Of a DNA stretch of 64,000 nt, positions 26,054 through 34,025 are shown one piece after another. The notes under the pieces were generated by a model. That model saw nothing but the letters and a program-made list of their open reading frames with translations, ran no database searches and was not told the DNA's origin. Numbering within the stretch: the first letter of the stretch is position 1; every line of letters starts with the position of its first letter. The position numbers and the translations under genes are program-made. This DNA is from Mesorhizobium sp. (GTDB lineage Bacteria > Pseudomonadota > Alphaproteobacteria > Rhizobiales > Rhizobiaceae), in the NCBI GenBank assembly GCA_004020875.1, contig SAPZ01000001.1:1-64000 (forward strand), written 5' to 3'.

Positions 26054-26868
26054 CCAGTCGCCCCGCATCCCCTTATGAACGGCTTGCAGTCGTCCTTTCC
26101 GACGAGTTCAACGACCGCGAGGTTGGCTTTACAGGCTTGCTGACCGGATCGGCGGCGGCTCTGTTCGGCACCGCCATACCGCTGGTGGCCATGCAACTGG
26201 CCAAACTGCGGCACGCGCCTCGCCTGACCATCCTGCTGGCTGGGTGCTATCACAACCCGGACTTCCGTGAACTGGATTGCCTGCCGGACTCCGAGCACAG
26301 CGCTCAGTTGCGCGACTTGCCCTGCGAGGCGCAGATGCTCGGCTATCCGGGCCCCTGGGCGCTAAAGCGCGGCGATGTCAGCTTCGGCTTCAGCAGCGGC
26401 GTCCAGGTCGACCAGGCTGGCAATCTCAACAGCGTCTGTATCGGCCCGCATGATCGGCCGATGGTCCGCCTGGTGGGACCAATCCTGCAGCCGGAGCATA
26501 TGTCGATGTTTGGCCGTGAGTTCATCATGATGCCCTCGCACGAGCCGCGCAACATCGTTGGACAGGTCGACTTCATTTCCGGGGTGGGCTATCCCGGAGG
26601 CCTTGAAGGCCGCCGCGGGCTTGGACTGCGCCGTGGCGGCCCCGAATTGATCGTCACCCCCAAATGCATATTCGAGTTCGACAAGGTTCTGGGGCATGCG
26701 CGGGTACGCTCCATACATCCGAACGTCACCGCATCCGAGCTCCGGGCTGCCACGGGATTTGATCTTGGCGACCTCAGTAAAGTGCCTGCGACGCGTGACC
26801 CGGACGACGTTGAGCTGCAACTTATTCGCCAGGTCATCGATCCGCGCGGCATCCTCCTGCCTCACTGA
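26050..26868 (+). CDS. Glutaconate-CoA-transferase-like subunit B (copy 2)
   Basis: A 272-residue beta subunit. It shows SGVQVDQAGNLN, VDFISGVGYPGG and the C-terminal DVELQLIRQVIDPRGILLPH, which closely parallels the end of copy 1 (ELQLIRQEIDPDRVLL). At the position of the classical catalytic Glu it reads LLAGCYHNPD by eye, so the Glu seems to be missing here too. It is the last gene of the CaiB-GctA-GctB operon and converges with the sugar ABC operon. Confidence 0.82.
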   Translation: MTSRPASPYERLAVVLSDEFNDREVGFTGLLTGSAAALFGTAIPLVAMQLAKLRHAPRLTILLAGCYHNPDFRELDCLPDSEHSAQLRDLPCEAQMLGYPGPWALKRGDVSFGFSSGVQVDQAGNLNSVCIGPHDRPMVRLVGPILQPEHMSMFGREFIMMPSHEPRNIVGQVDFISGVGYPGGLEGRRGLGLRRGGPELIVTPKCIFEFDKVLGHARVRSIHPNVTASELRAATGFDLGDLSKVPATRDPDDVELQLIRQVIDPRGILLPH

Positions 26869-26877
26869 GAGCAGTTG

Positions 26878-26921
26878 GAGCAATTCATGGAATGGTGAGC
26901 GGTTTTCGGTCCGAAATTGCG
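26878..26921. repeat. Rhizobial intergenic palindromic repeat, short copy
   Basis: A diverged copy of the element also present at 43963. It runs from GAGCAATTC to GAAATTGCG with the central GAGCGGTTTTC, so its ends are inverted. Such elements are common between genes in Mesorhizobium and relatives. This copy lies just after the GctB-like gene. Confidence 0.6.
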
Positions 26922-26943
26922 TCGATCCGATAGGCAGAACAGT

Positions 26944-26962
26944 GCCGTCTCCGTGAGACGGC
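26944..26962. terminator. Bidirectional hairpin between convergent operons
   Basis: A perfect 8-bp stem GCCGTCTC-cgt-GAGACGGC between the CaiB-Gct operon and the convergent ABC ATPase gene. The T-tract is poor, but its placement fits a shared terminator. Confidence 0.55.
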
Positions 26963-26982
26963 AACCGCCTGGGCCGGTGGGT

Positions 26983-28032
26983 TCAGATCCGCATTGAGGT
27001 CGCCGCGTCAAAGAGGTGCGTTTTATCGACATCCAGGCTAACCGTTATCGACTGCCCGGGCTGGGCTGCGATGCGCTCCCTGAAGATTGCCGCCACTGGC
27101 ACTCCCGCGAGAGTGCCGTGGATCAGCGTCTCGGCACCAGTCGGCTCGATGGTGCGGACATAGAGGGCGATGCCTTCTGCAGAAAGGCGCAAGTGCTCGG
27201 GGCGAATCCCCAATTGCAGCGGGCGGCCATCCCCGGGCAGGCTGAACCCAACCGGAATCGCGGTGCCGTCCGCTGCAAGGAAATCTCCGCCCCTGATTGT
27301 GCCTTCGATGAAGTTCATAGCCGGCGAGCCGATGAAGCTCGCCACGAAGAGATTGTCGGGCTTGTCGTAGAGGTCAAGCGGGGCTCCGACCTGTTCGATC
27401 CTGCCGCCGTTGAGCACGACGATCCTGTCGGCCATCGTCATGGCTTCGATCTGATCATGCGTGACATAGACCGTGGTTGTCTTCAGTCTCTGATGGTTTT
27501 CCTTGATCTCGCTGCGCATTGCTACGCGAAGCTTTGAATCCAGGTTGGAAAGTGGCTCGTCGAAGAGATAGATAGCCGGGTCACGCACGATCGCACGGCC
27601 CATCGCGACGCGCTGCCGCTGACCACCCGACAACTGACGTGGATAGCGTTTGAGGTAGGGTTGCAGCCCCAGGATCTCGGCAGCCTTACCGACACGCTCT
27701 TGGCGCTCTTTCTCGCCGACCTTGGCGAGGCGAAGCGAGAAGCTCATATTGTCCTCGACATTCATGTGTGGATAGAGCGCGTATGTCTGAAATACCATCG
27801 CGATGTCGCGTTGCTTTGGCGCGAGCCGGTTGACGGCACGTCCACCGATGCTTATCTCGCCCGACGTTATCTCTTCTAGGCCGGCAATTAGCCTCAGAAG
27901 CGTCGATTTTCCGCAACCTGACGGTCCGACAAGCGCGATGAATTCGCCATCGGCAACGTCGAGGGATATGCTGTGGATGACTTCGAGCACGCCGTATTTC
28001 TTGTGGACGTCGCGGATTTGAAGCTCGCTCAT
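26983..28032 (-). CDS. ABC transporter ATPase, UgpC/MsmX family
   Basis: A 349-residue CUT1-type ATPase. Walker A GPSGCGKST, signature LSGGQRQRV and Walker B YLFDEPLSNLD are followed by the switch His (YVTHDQIEAMTMAD). A C-terminal TOBE domain ends with the DKTHLFDA motif. It energises the two permeases upstream (28080-29861), with the binding protein at 29923. It is the distal gene of the minus-strand sugar-type ABC operon. Confidence 0.93.
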   Translation of the reverse strand: MSELQIRDVHKKYGVLEVIHSISLDVADGEFIALVGPSGCGKSTLLRLIAGLEEITSGEISIGGRAVNRLAPKQRDIAMVFQTYALYPHMNVEDNMSFSLRLAKVGEKERQERVGKAAEILGLQPYLKRYPRQLSGGQRQRVAMGRAIVRDPAIYLFDEPLSNLDSKLRVAMRSEIKENHQRLKTTTVYVTHDQIEAMTMADRIVVLNGGRIEQVGAPLDLYDKPDNLFVASFIGSPAMNFIEGTIRGGDFLAADGTAIPVGFSLPGDGRPLQLGIRPEHLRLSAEGIALYVRTIEPTGAETLIHGTLAGVPVAAIFRERIAAQPGQSITVSLDVDKTHLFDAATSMRI

Positions 28033-28079
28033 CTGAATGCCTGCTTGATCTCAAACTGCCGATGGAAAACGAGGCCAGT

Positions 28080-28910
28080 TCATCCGATGACAGCACCGGA
28101 TGTCAGGCCGCGGACGAAGTAGCGCCCAACGATGGCAAAGAGCAGCACCGCGGGAAGTGTCGCCAAAGAGGCGCCTGCCATCAGCAGCCCCCAGTTAATG
28201 TAGTAGGACCCAACCAGTGCTCCGAGGCCCATCGGTAGCGTCTTCAGACCGTCGGTGACGATCAATTGCGATGCGAAGGCGAATTCGGTCCATGAGTATA
28301 TGAAGGCGTAAAGGACGATCGTGCCGATCCCCGGCGCTAGCAACGGAAGATAGATCCGCCAAAAGATGGTCATCGGCCCGGCGCCGTCGACTTCGGCGGC
28401 TTCATGGAGGCTGATGGGGATTGCTTCGTAGAAGCCGCGCAGCAGCCATACGCAGAAAGGCGAGGCGAACGCCACGTTAACAATCACCAGTCCGGCTAGT
28501 GTGTTGACGAGACCGACCGCCGCGAGCAGCGAGTAGATCGGCACCAGCAGCAGCGTCGTTGGCGCAAGATAGATGAGCAGGATCGCGCGGCTCATCCAAT
28601 CGGCACCCCAAACACGCAGACGGTAGATGGCATAGCCGGCGATGGTAGTGATCGCCGTCGTCACCATCATGGTCGCGGCGGCAACGATTAGGCTGTTCAG
28701 CAGATAGCGGGGGTACTTGGTGCTGGTGAAAAGATAAGCGTAATTCTCGAACACCACGCGGTGCGGCCACAAGGTCGGCACCGGCCGGATGATCTCGGCG
28801 GTCTCCTTGAACGAAGCTGATACGACCCAGTAGATCGGCCCGACCACCAGGAAGACCAGGGCTGCCCAGACCACCCACCGCAGCAGGGCATTGAGAGGGG
28901 AGATTGTCAT
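28080..28910 (-). CDS. ABC transporter permease, MalG type
   Basis: A 276-residue inner-membrane permease with six predicted helices and the EAA loop (EAAEVDGAGPMTIFWRIYLPLLAPG) that docks on the ATPase. It is the second CUT1 permease. Its start abuts the stop of the MalF-type permease, so the two are coupled. The ATPase gene starts 47 bp downstream. Confidence 0.92.
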   Translation of the reverse strand: MTISPLNALLRWVVWAALVFLVVGPIYWVVSASFKETAEIIRPVPTLWPHRVVFENYAYLFTSTKYPRYLLNSLIVAAATMMVTTAITTIAGYAIYRLRVWGADWMSRAILLIYLAPTTLLLVPIYSLLAAVGLVNTLAGLVIVNVAFASPFCVWLLRGFYEAIPISLHEAAEVDGAGPMTIFWRIYLPLLAPGIGTIVLYAFIYSWTEFAFASQLIVTDGLKTLPMGLGALVGSYYINWGLLMAGASLATLPAVLLFAIVGRYFVRGLTSGAVIG

Positions 28911-29861
28911 CTATTCCTCTTTCGGGGCGGCGATGCGGGCATAAAGGGTGGCGAGAGCGGCCAACAGGCATATGGCGACAACGCTCATGGCGGCCGCCAA
29001 GCCTATGCGCTGCCCCTTGAAGGCGGTGTCATAGATGAGGACGGGCAGCGTCTGGGTCGCATCCGAGGGACCGCCCCGCGTGATCAGGTAGATCGTGTCG
29101 AACACATTGAGCGTCCAAAGTCCTCCGACAAGTCCGAGGGCAAAGAGCACCTTCTCGATCGACGGCAGCGTGATGTGGCGGAACTGCTGCCATGAATTTG
29201 CGCCATCGATCTGAGCGGCTTCGTAGAGATCGGCTGGAATGTTGTGCATGGCGCCGAACATCACCACGGCCGATAGCGGAAACCAATGCCAGGTGTTGGC
29301 GACTATGACGCCGACCATGGCCAACTGGCGGCTGCCAAAAATGTTGAGGGGCGCGCTGGTGATTGCGAGATGTTGCAGTGCGATGTTGATCACGCCGTAG
29401 TTCGTGTTGAGCATCCATTGCCAAATGACCGATACGGCGACGGTCGGGATGACCCAGGGCAAAAGGATCCATACCCGCGCGTGCCTGGCGAGCAGCCAGG
29501 ACTGGCGCAGGAGCAGCGCTGCCGCGAGAGCCACCACGGTGCCGAGGAAGATGTTGCCGAGCAGCCATACGAGAGATCGCGCTACCGAGGCCCAGAACGG
29601 CGCCGACTGCAACGTGGCGACATAGTTCTCCGCAGCGATGAAGCTCGCCGGTGCGCCGATGATGCGGGTATTGGTGAGACTCAAAGCTAGCAGGCTGAAG
29701 ATCGGGTAGATCAGCACCACCAGCATCCAGCACAGCAGCGGCGCTACGAGGATGTAGCCGATTACCTGCTCGATTTGTTTCCTGGACCAAATGGGGCGGT
29801 TTGCACCGCCAGATACCAGGTCCGCGTATAGAAATTGCCCTGAATGCTCCAGCATTACCAT
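28911..29861 (-). CDS. ABC transporter permease, MalF type
   Basis: A 316-residue permease of the CUT1 sugar family. A membrane helix begins near IGYILVAPLLCWMLVVLIYP, and the EAA loop reads EAAQIDGANSWQQFRHITLPS. The start is the ATG at 29861 or a GTG one codon upstream. It follows the binding-protein gene after a strong hairpin at 29889-29916. Substrates of the family are oligosaccharides, polyols or glycerol phosphates. The one here is unknown. Confidence 0.91.
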   Translation of the reverse strand: MVMLEHSGQFLYADLVSGGANRPIWSRKQIEQVIGYILVAPLLCWMLVVLIYPIFSLLALSLTNTRIIGAPASFIAAENYVATLQSAPFWASVARSLVWLLGNIFLGTVVALAAALLLRQSWLLARHARVWILLPWVIPTVAVSVIWQWMLNTNYGVINIALQHLAITSAPLNIFGSRQLAMVGVIVANTWHWFPLSAVVMFGAMHNIPADLYEAAQIDGANSWQQFRHITLPSIEKVLFALGLVGGLWTLNVFDTIYLITRGGPSDATQTLPVLIYDTAFKGQRIGLAAAMSVVAICLLAALATLYARIAAPKEE

Positions 29862-29888
29862 CACCGGCCGTCTTCATAGGTGGGGGAG

Positions 29889-29916
29889 GCGGGGCCGCAT
29901 GGGAGGGCGGCCCCGC
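29889..29916 (-). terminator. Intra-operon hairpin after binding-protein gene
   Basis: A perfect 10-bp GC stem (GCGGGGCCGC / GCGGCCCCGC) with an 8-nt loop lies between the binding-protein stop and the first permease. Hairpins at this place in ABC operons usually stabilise the binding-protein message or reduce downstream expression, and that role is inferred here. Confidence 0.6.
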
Positions 29917-29922
29917 GGGCGG

Positions 29923-31215
29923 CTACTTGATGGCTGCCCTCATCTGATCCGCTCCCCATGCGACGGCGTCCTTGGGAGAAGCGTGATCGATCACGACCTT
30001 CTGGATGACCTGCGCGATGATGTTCTGGCCGGCGATCGGGCCGATGTTTATCTGGTACATGCCTCCGGTGAAGCCATAGAGGCCACCTGACTCGGATTGC
30101 TTGGCAAGCAACGCCGTGCATTCGGGCCATTTGGTGAGGGCAGGATCGGCAAGCCATGATGCAAGCTTGAAGCCATCGGCGGTCACGGGCAGGAACAAGC
30201 CTGGTTCGGCATTGAGAAGCGGGCCATAATTGTCGGGCTGCAGCAGGAAGCGGATGAAGGTCTTGGCCGCCTCCTGCTTGGCTGGATCCTTGGTCAGGAT
30301 CATCGCGGCGTTCGAGGCGTAGTGGCTGCCCGGCTGGCCGCCCTCCGCAGGCTCGGGGATCGGCGCGCAGCCCAGGTCTTCTGCAGGCGCGCCGGAATCC
30401 TTCAGGAAGATCGAAAGCATGATACCCTTATCGATCAGCATCGCCGCCGCGCCGCTGTTGAAGGCGGCTTCCGGCTCGCCCCACGCGTAGTTGGTGCTGT
30501 CGGGAGCGGCGTATTTCAATAGATCGGTGTAGGTGGTGACCGCACGAACGGCATTCGGGTTATCGAAGATGATCTTGCCGTCGGCGTCGAAGAGATTTTC
30601 GCCTTTGTAGGTCTTCAGGAACGAGAAGAAGGTCTGGTCGGTGGCCGTGGTCTTGGAAGCGGGCAGGGTGATTCCGTAGCGGCCACCCTTGGTCAGCTTG
30701 GCGGCGTCCTCAGCGACCTCTTCCCAGGTTGCGGGCGCCTTGGTGATCTTGGCTTCCTCGAAGGCGCTCTTGCGGTACCATAATAGCTGCACCATGCCCC
30801 AAAGCGGCACGCCCCAATACTGGCCGCCATCATGATAGGGGTCGGTGGCCGCTGCGAGGAAATGATATTGTCCGTCGAGTTCCTTGACGAAGTCCGAGAC
30901 GGGCTGAACGGCGCCGGTGGCGCGCAGATAGGTGCCCAATTCAGGCATGGCCATCAGGATGTCCGGGCCGGTACCGCTGCCGATTGCCGCCGGTGCGACC
31001 TGGAAGATTGTCCCCCAATCCTGCACTTCCTGGCGGACCTCGATAGTGGGGTTTGCGGCGTTGAACTTGTCGATCAGCTTCTGATAGGCCTCGACGCGGT
31101 TTGGCGGCGATTCCTGATGCCAGAAGACGAGCTCCGTCTTTTGCTGTGCAAAGCTCGGTGTGGCGATCGAAAAGACGATAGCCGCGACGGCAGTCGCGAG
31201 TCTTAGCTTCTTCAT
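29923..31215 (-). CDS. Extracellular solute-binding protein, family 1 (sugar type)
   Basis: A 430-residue periplasmic binding protein. A Sec signal peptide is clear: basic MKKLR, hydrophobic core, and a cleavage site near SFA-QQ at about residue 23/24. The mature start KTELVFWHQESPPNRVEAYQ is typical of CUT1 binding proteins. It is the first gene of the ABC operon (binding protein, MalF, MalG, ATPase). Its promoter region holds two LacI-type operators (31276, 31375), shared with the divergent amidase, so uptake and hydrolysis are jointly controlled. Confidence 0.92.
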   Translation of the reverse strand: MKKLRLATAVAAIVFSIATPSFAQQKTELVFWHQESPPNRVEAYQKLIDKFNAANPTIEVRQEVQDWGTIFQVAPAAIGSGTGPDILMAMPELGTYLRATGAVQPVSDFVKELDGQYHFLAAATDPYHDGGQYWGVPLWGMVQLLWYRKSAFEEAKITKAPATWEEVAEDAAKLTKGGRYGITLPASKTTATDQTFFSFLKTYKGENLFDADGKIIFDNPNAVRAVTTYTDLLKYAAPDSTNYAWGEPEAAFNSGAAAMLIDKGIMLSIFLKDSGAPAEDLGCAPIPEPAEGGQPGSHYASNAAMILTKDPAKQEAAKTFIRFLLQPDNYGPLLNAEPGLFLPVTADGFKLASWLADPALTKWPECTALLAKQSESGGLYGFTGGMYQINIGPIAGQNIIAQVIQKVVIDHASPKDAVAWGADQMRAAIK

Positions 31216-31275
31216 TTTTGCTCCTCCGATTGTCTTTCAAGATGACCAATTGACGAACTGATGACGGCCATATTG

Positions 31276-31289
31276 TAGGAACGTTTCTA
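31276..31289. promoter_or_regulatory. LacI-family operator, site 3
   Basis: TAGGAACGTTTCTA, sharing the AACGTTT core and TTTCTA flank with sites 1 and 2, 60 bp upstream of the binding-protein start. It is one of two operators in this divergent region. Confidence 0.65.
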
Positions 31290-31374
31290 GGCCATCTTTC
31301 GACTCAAAACTCTAAGGATACAGCGAATTATCATGGTTGCCTCCCTCGGCCTTGCGCCTCGATTGAAACAAATA

Positions 31375-31388
31375 TAAAAACGTTTTTA
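31375..31388. promoter_or_regulatory. LacI-family operator, site 4 (perfect palindrome)
   Basis: TAAAAACGTTTTTA is a perfect 14-bp palindrome and the most symmetric of the four. It lies 82 bp before the amidase start at 31470. Sites 3 and 4 are centred 99 bp apart, which would allow looping by a tetrameric or dimer-of-dimers repressor. Confidence 0.7.
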
Positions 31389-31469
31389 CAAATTGGTGCA
31401 AGAGATTTTTTTCGACCGACTCCGGCGTGATGTTCGCCGGCTGTCGGTTCAAGGATGGCAGGGGTTGGT

Positions 31470-32873
31470 ATGCATACGCTCGACTACAGCTACGTCTCTT
31501 TGGTTGAAATAGCCGGCAAGCTTCGGAGCCGTGAGATCTCGCCCGTCGAACTGACAGAACTGATGCTGGGCCGGATCGATCAGTTCAATCCGCGGCTGAA
31601 CTGCTTTTTGCACGTGACGCGAGAGCTGGCCCTCAAGCAGGCGGCGCAGGCGCAACGAGAAATCGGGGAAGGGCGGCTGCGCGGACCATTGCACGGCGTT
31701 CCTGTTGCCGTGAAGGATCTCTGTTTCACCCGGGGCATTCCAACTACGGGAGGCATGTCGTTCCGTAAAGATTTCCGGCCCGCGAGAGATGCCACTGTTG
31801 TCCAGAGGCTGCGCGATGCCGGCGCCGTGCTGCTCGGCAAACTGCATCTTACTGAGGGTGCTTGCATCGAGCATCATCGCGCGTTCGGCAATCCGGTCAA
31901 TCCCTGGCGGGCGGATCTATGGACAGGGGCCTCGTCGTCGGGATCAGGTGTTGCGGTGGCCGCGGGTCTGTGTTTCGCAGCGATCGGATCGGACACCGGC
32001 GGATCGATACGCTTTCCGAGTTCGCAGCAGGGGCTAACGGGCCTTAAGCCGACATGGGGCAGAGTGAGCCGGCACGGCATCTTCGACCTCGCTCCCTCAT
32101 ATGACACGCTCGGGCCGATGGCGCGGTCGGCCGCGGACGTCGCCGCGACGATGGGCGTGATCGCCGGATCTGATCCGTTGGATCCGACCGCGCTTCCCGA
32201 CAGCGTTCCGGACTATTTGGCTAACTTGGGGACGATCGCATCCGCGCGCGGCGTGCGGATCGGCATCGACCGGTCGTACAACAACGAAGGGGCAGATGAG
32301 CGCATCATCAGCTTGCTGGAAGATGCCGTGCGCATCTTTGCCTCGCTCGGGGCGCGCATCGAACCGGTGATCTTCCCCGACCCAAAACCGATGATGGAGC
32401 ACATGTCGGACGTGCACATGGCGGAACTGGCGGCAGTGCATGCCGAAACCTACCCGGCCATGGCCGACGACTATGGCAGATGGATCACGAAGGGGCTCGA
32501 GTCGGGTCGGCGGATGAGCCCTCAGAAATACGCGTCAACTTCGATTGAGAAGGATCGATTCGCGGGCCGGCTGCGTCAAATCTTCAATGACATCGACGTC
32601 CTGATCATGCCGGTATTCAGTTTCGCGTCGCCGACCTGGGTGGAGTTCGAGCACATGGTCGAGACAGATATCTCACGCCTCTTTCGTTTCACTATCCCCT
32701 TCAACGCCAGCGGCAGTCCGACCATTACTTTTCCGGCAGGCTTCACCGAAGAGAAGCGCCCAGCAGGTATCCAGCTCGTCGGCCCGCATCTGTCCGAGCC
32801 GCGGCTGCTCAACCTTGTCCATGTCTTTCAGACGGCGACCGATTGGCACCTTGCCACGAAATCGCTGACCTGA
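31470..32873 (+). CDS. Amidase-signature hydrolase, third copy
   Basis: A 467-residue complete amidase. The triad is Lys82 (VAVKDL), the GASSSGSG loop at residues 153-160 and Ser179 (DTGGSIR). The C-terminal PAGIQLVGPHLSE is intact. The ATG at 31470 (AGGGG upstream) is preferred to 31455. It is divergent from the sugar ABC operon and shares its LacI operators, so the importer and this amidase are predicted to be co-induced. It is only distantly similar to the amidases at 38 and 20563. Confidence 0.88.
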   Translation: MHTLDYSYVSLVEIAGKLRSREISPVELTELMLGRIDQFNPRLNCFLHVTRELALKQAAQAQREIGEGRLRGPLHGVPVAVKDLCFTRGIPTTGGMSFRKDFRPARDATVVQRLRDAGAVLLGKLHLTEGACIEHHRAFGNPVNPWRADLWTGASSSGSGVAVAAGLCFAAIGSDTGGSIRFPSSQQGLTGLKPTWGRVSRHGIFDLAPSYDTLGPMARSAADVAATMGVIAGSDPLDPTALPDSVPDYLANLGTIASARGVRIGIDRSYNNEGADERIISLLEDAVRIFASLGARIEPVIFPDPKPMMEHMSDVHMAELAAVHAETYPAMADDYGRWITKGLESGRRMSPQKYASTSIEKDRFAGRLRQIFNDIDVLIMPVFSFASPTWVEFEHMVETDISRLFRFTIPFNASGSPTITFPAGFTEEKRPAGIQLVGPHLSEPRLLNLVHVFQTATDWHLATKSLT

Positions 32874-32912
32874 TCGGCTCGCACAAGATCGCTCCTCCCA
32901 AGAGCGCACTGG

Positions 32913-32943
32913 GCCCGGCGGACTGCCTTCGCAGCCGCCGGGC
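32913..32943 (+). terminator. Strong hairpin downstream of third amidase
   Basis: A 9-bp stem (GCCCGGCGG / CCGCCGGGC) is extended by an inner 4-bp stem (CTGC / GCAG) around a 4-nt loop, 40 bp after the amidase stop and followed by CGCCTTT. It is a likely intrinsic terminator. It also marks the approximate right edge of the catabolic region. Confidence 0.6.
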
Positions 32944-33022
32944 TCGCCTTTAGGTCAGATCGACTATAGTTGGCGCAGTTGCGGTCGAGGTGGCCAGATG
33001 CTGGTGGCAGGCGAACAAGTGG

Positions 33023-33194
33023 CTAGTTGTGGAACCTCAACAGGTTGTCTTGATCAGTCCAAGGCGGCTGAAAGGTGACTTCGATTACAATTGTAGCGAT
33101 GAAGCCAGCGCGGTAGCTCCGCAGTGCGTTCACGAGAAGTGTTGTCGGCACGGGCGTAAGGCCATTCCCGCAGGCTCGTCTGGATGAAACGCTT
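33023..33194 (-). pseudogene. IS481-type transposase C-terminal remnant, frameshifted
   Basis: The minus strand encodes KRFIQTSLREWPYARADNTS then LPRWLHRYNCNR, which matches the end of the DDE catalytic domain of IS481-family transposases (compare REWAYA...WLHRYNWHRPH). The frame breaks near 33054. In the neighbouring frame the translation continues as DQDNLLRFHN and stop, the usual C-terminal tail. Only about 57 codons survive, so the element is dead. It shows past transposition at the left side of the mobile region. Confidence 0.65.
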
Positions 33195-33234
33195 AGCCGG
33201 CGCGCCCCTTGGCCTGAAAGCGCTCCACCCCAAC

Positions 33235-33474
33235 GCGTTACTACCTAACGACACCGTCTACGGCCTCGCCGCATACGAACAGTCGCAAGACAGCGAGCAT
33301 GCGCGGAAAGTCGCCGCACGCCTGCGTGCCGGCCAAGTGTCGATCAACTATCCGGAGTGGGACACGTTCGCTCCGTTCGGCGGTTACAAGCAGTCAGCCA
33401 ATGGCCGCGAATATGCCGATTGGGCTATCCACGACTTCCTCGAGATCAAGACTGTCGTCGGCTATGGTACCTGA
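33235..33474 (+). pseudogene. Aldehyde dehydrogenase C-terminal fragment
   Basis: A 79-residue C-terminal piece of an aldehyde dehydrogenase, with the conserved LPNDTVYGLAAY, AGQVSIN and APFGGYKQSANGRE segments and a normal end. The upstream 400 residues, including the catalytic Glu and Cys, are absent. The sequence differs clearly from the intact enzyme at 22219, so it is not a local duplication. A gene was probably cut when mobile DNA inserted or rearranged here. Confidence 0.75.
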
Positions 33475-33554
33475 GCGGAATTAATCAGCAGCTACCATAT
33501 TCCGAGAACCGCCCTTCCTCTTCGGCCCGAAGCAGTCGCTCGGTGTTAGAGGGC

Positions 33555-33764
33555 TCAGATCGGACCATCTTTCGGCCTCCTCAACTGTCTGACCTTCGAT
33601 AGTTGCTCAGTTTGTTGCTCGCAGGCTGAGCGCTCGAGCAAAATTGGTCGGGCATAACGGGAGTCGAATCCGCTGGCCGCCCCCTCTCGGTGAGAAATAC
33701 CCATTTCACACTGAAGCGCTTGTCCATTACCAAACGGACGGCATCGCCGCCGCCCGCAGCTCAT
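33555..33764 (-). CDS. Small basic protein downstream of traD
   Basis: A 69-residue frame starting 11 bases after the traD stop with AAAGG correctly spaced upstream. The product is Arg-rich (MSCGRRRCRPFG, LRRPKDGPI end) and I do not recognise it. It occupies the place taken by traG in Ti-plasmid traCDG operons but has no similarity visible to me. It may be a small accessory protein or a remnant at the edge of the element. Confidence 0.4.
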   Translation of the reverse strand: MSCGRRRCRPFGNGQALQCEMGISHREGAASGFDSRYARPILLERSACEQQTEQLSKVRQLRRPKDGPI

Positions 33765-33775
33765 ACCAACCTTTG

Positions 33776-34024
33776 CTAGGTTTGCGCGTTTGTTTGCCCG
33801 TCATGCCGTTCCGCATCGAATGCCTGCTTTCCCTTCGCGTCCCATAAGTCCCGCGCATGCTCGCCTTGATGGCTTTGCAGCTTGGCGGCGATCCAGAGCA
33901 TCGCTCCGTAGATGATAGCGCGATCGTCATTTGTCAGCTCAACGATGCCCGCCTTGACGACGAGGCCGCCGAGTTCGATCAGATGTCGGGTACGTTTGCG
34001 GCGCTCGACCTGCCAGGTGCGCAT
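33776..34024 (-). CDS. traD: Conjugal transfer protein TraD (Ti type)
   Basis: An 82-residue small protein with RKRTRHLIELGGLVVKAGI, the recognisable core of TraD in agrobacterial and rhizobial tra operons (not the F-plasmid coupling protein). The start at 34024 lies one base after the traC stop. A longer frame from 34081 is possible. It acts with TraC and the TraA relaxase at oriT as an accessory DNA-processing protein (known for the family, with limited detail). Confidence 0.72.
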   Translation of the reverse strand: MRTWQVERRKRTRHLIELGGLVVKAGIVELTNDDRAIIYGAMLWIAAKLQSHQGEHARDLWDAKGKQAFDAERHDGQTNAQT

Positions 34025-34025
34025 G

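Noticed and set aside
33640..33760. tRNA-like sequence on the minus strand (GGATTCGACTCCCG followed by a terminal CGACCA, with a GTCC/GGAC D-arm-like hairpin)
   Set aside because: No acceptor stem or anticodon arm of correct geometry can be folded, and the T-stem has a mismatch at its closing pair. The same bases form an in-frame segment of the small gene after traD, so it is treated as coding.
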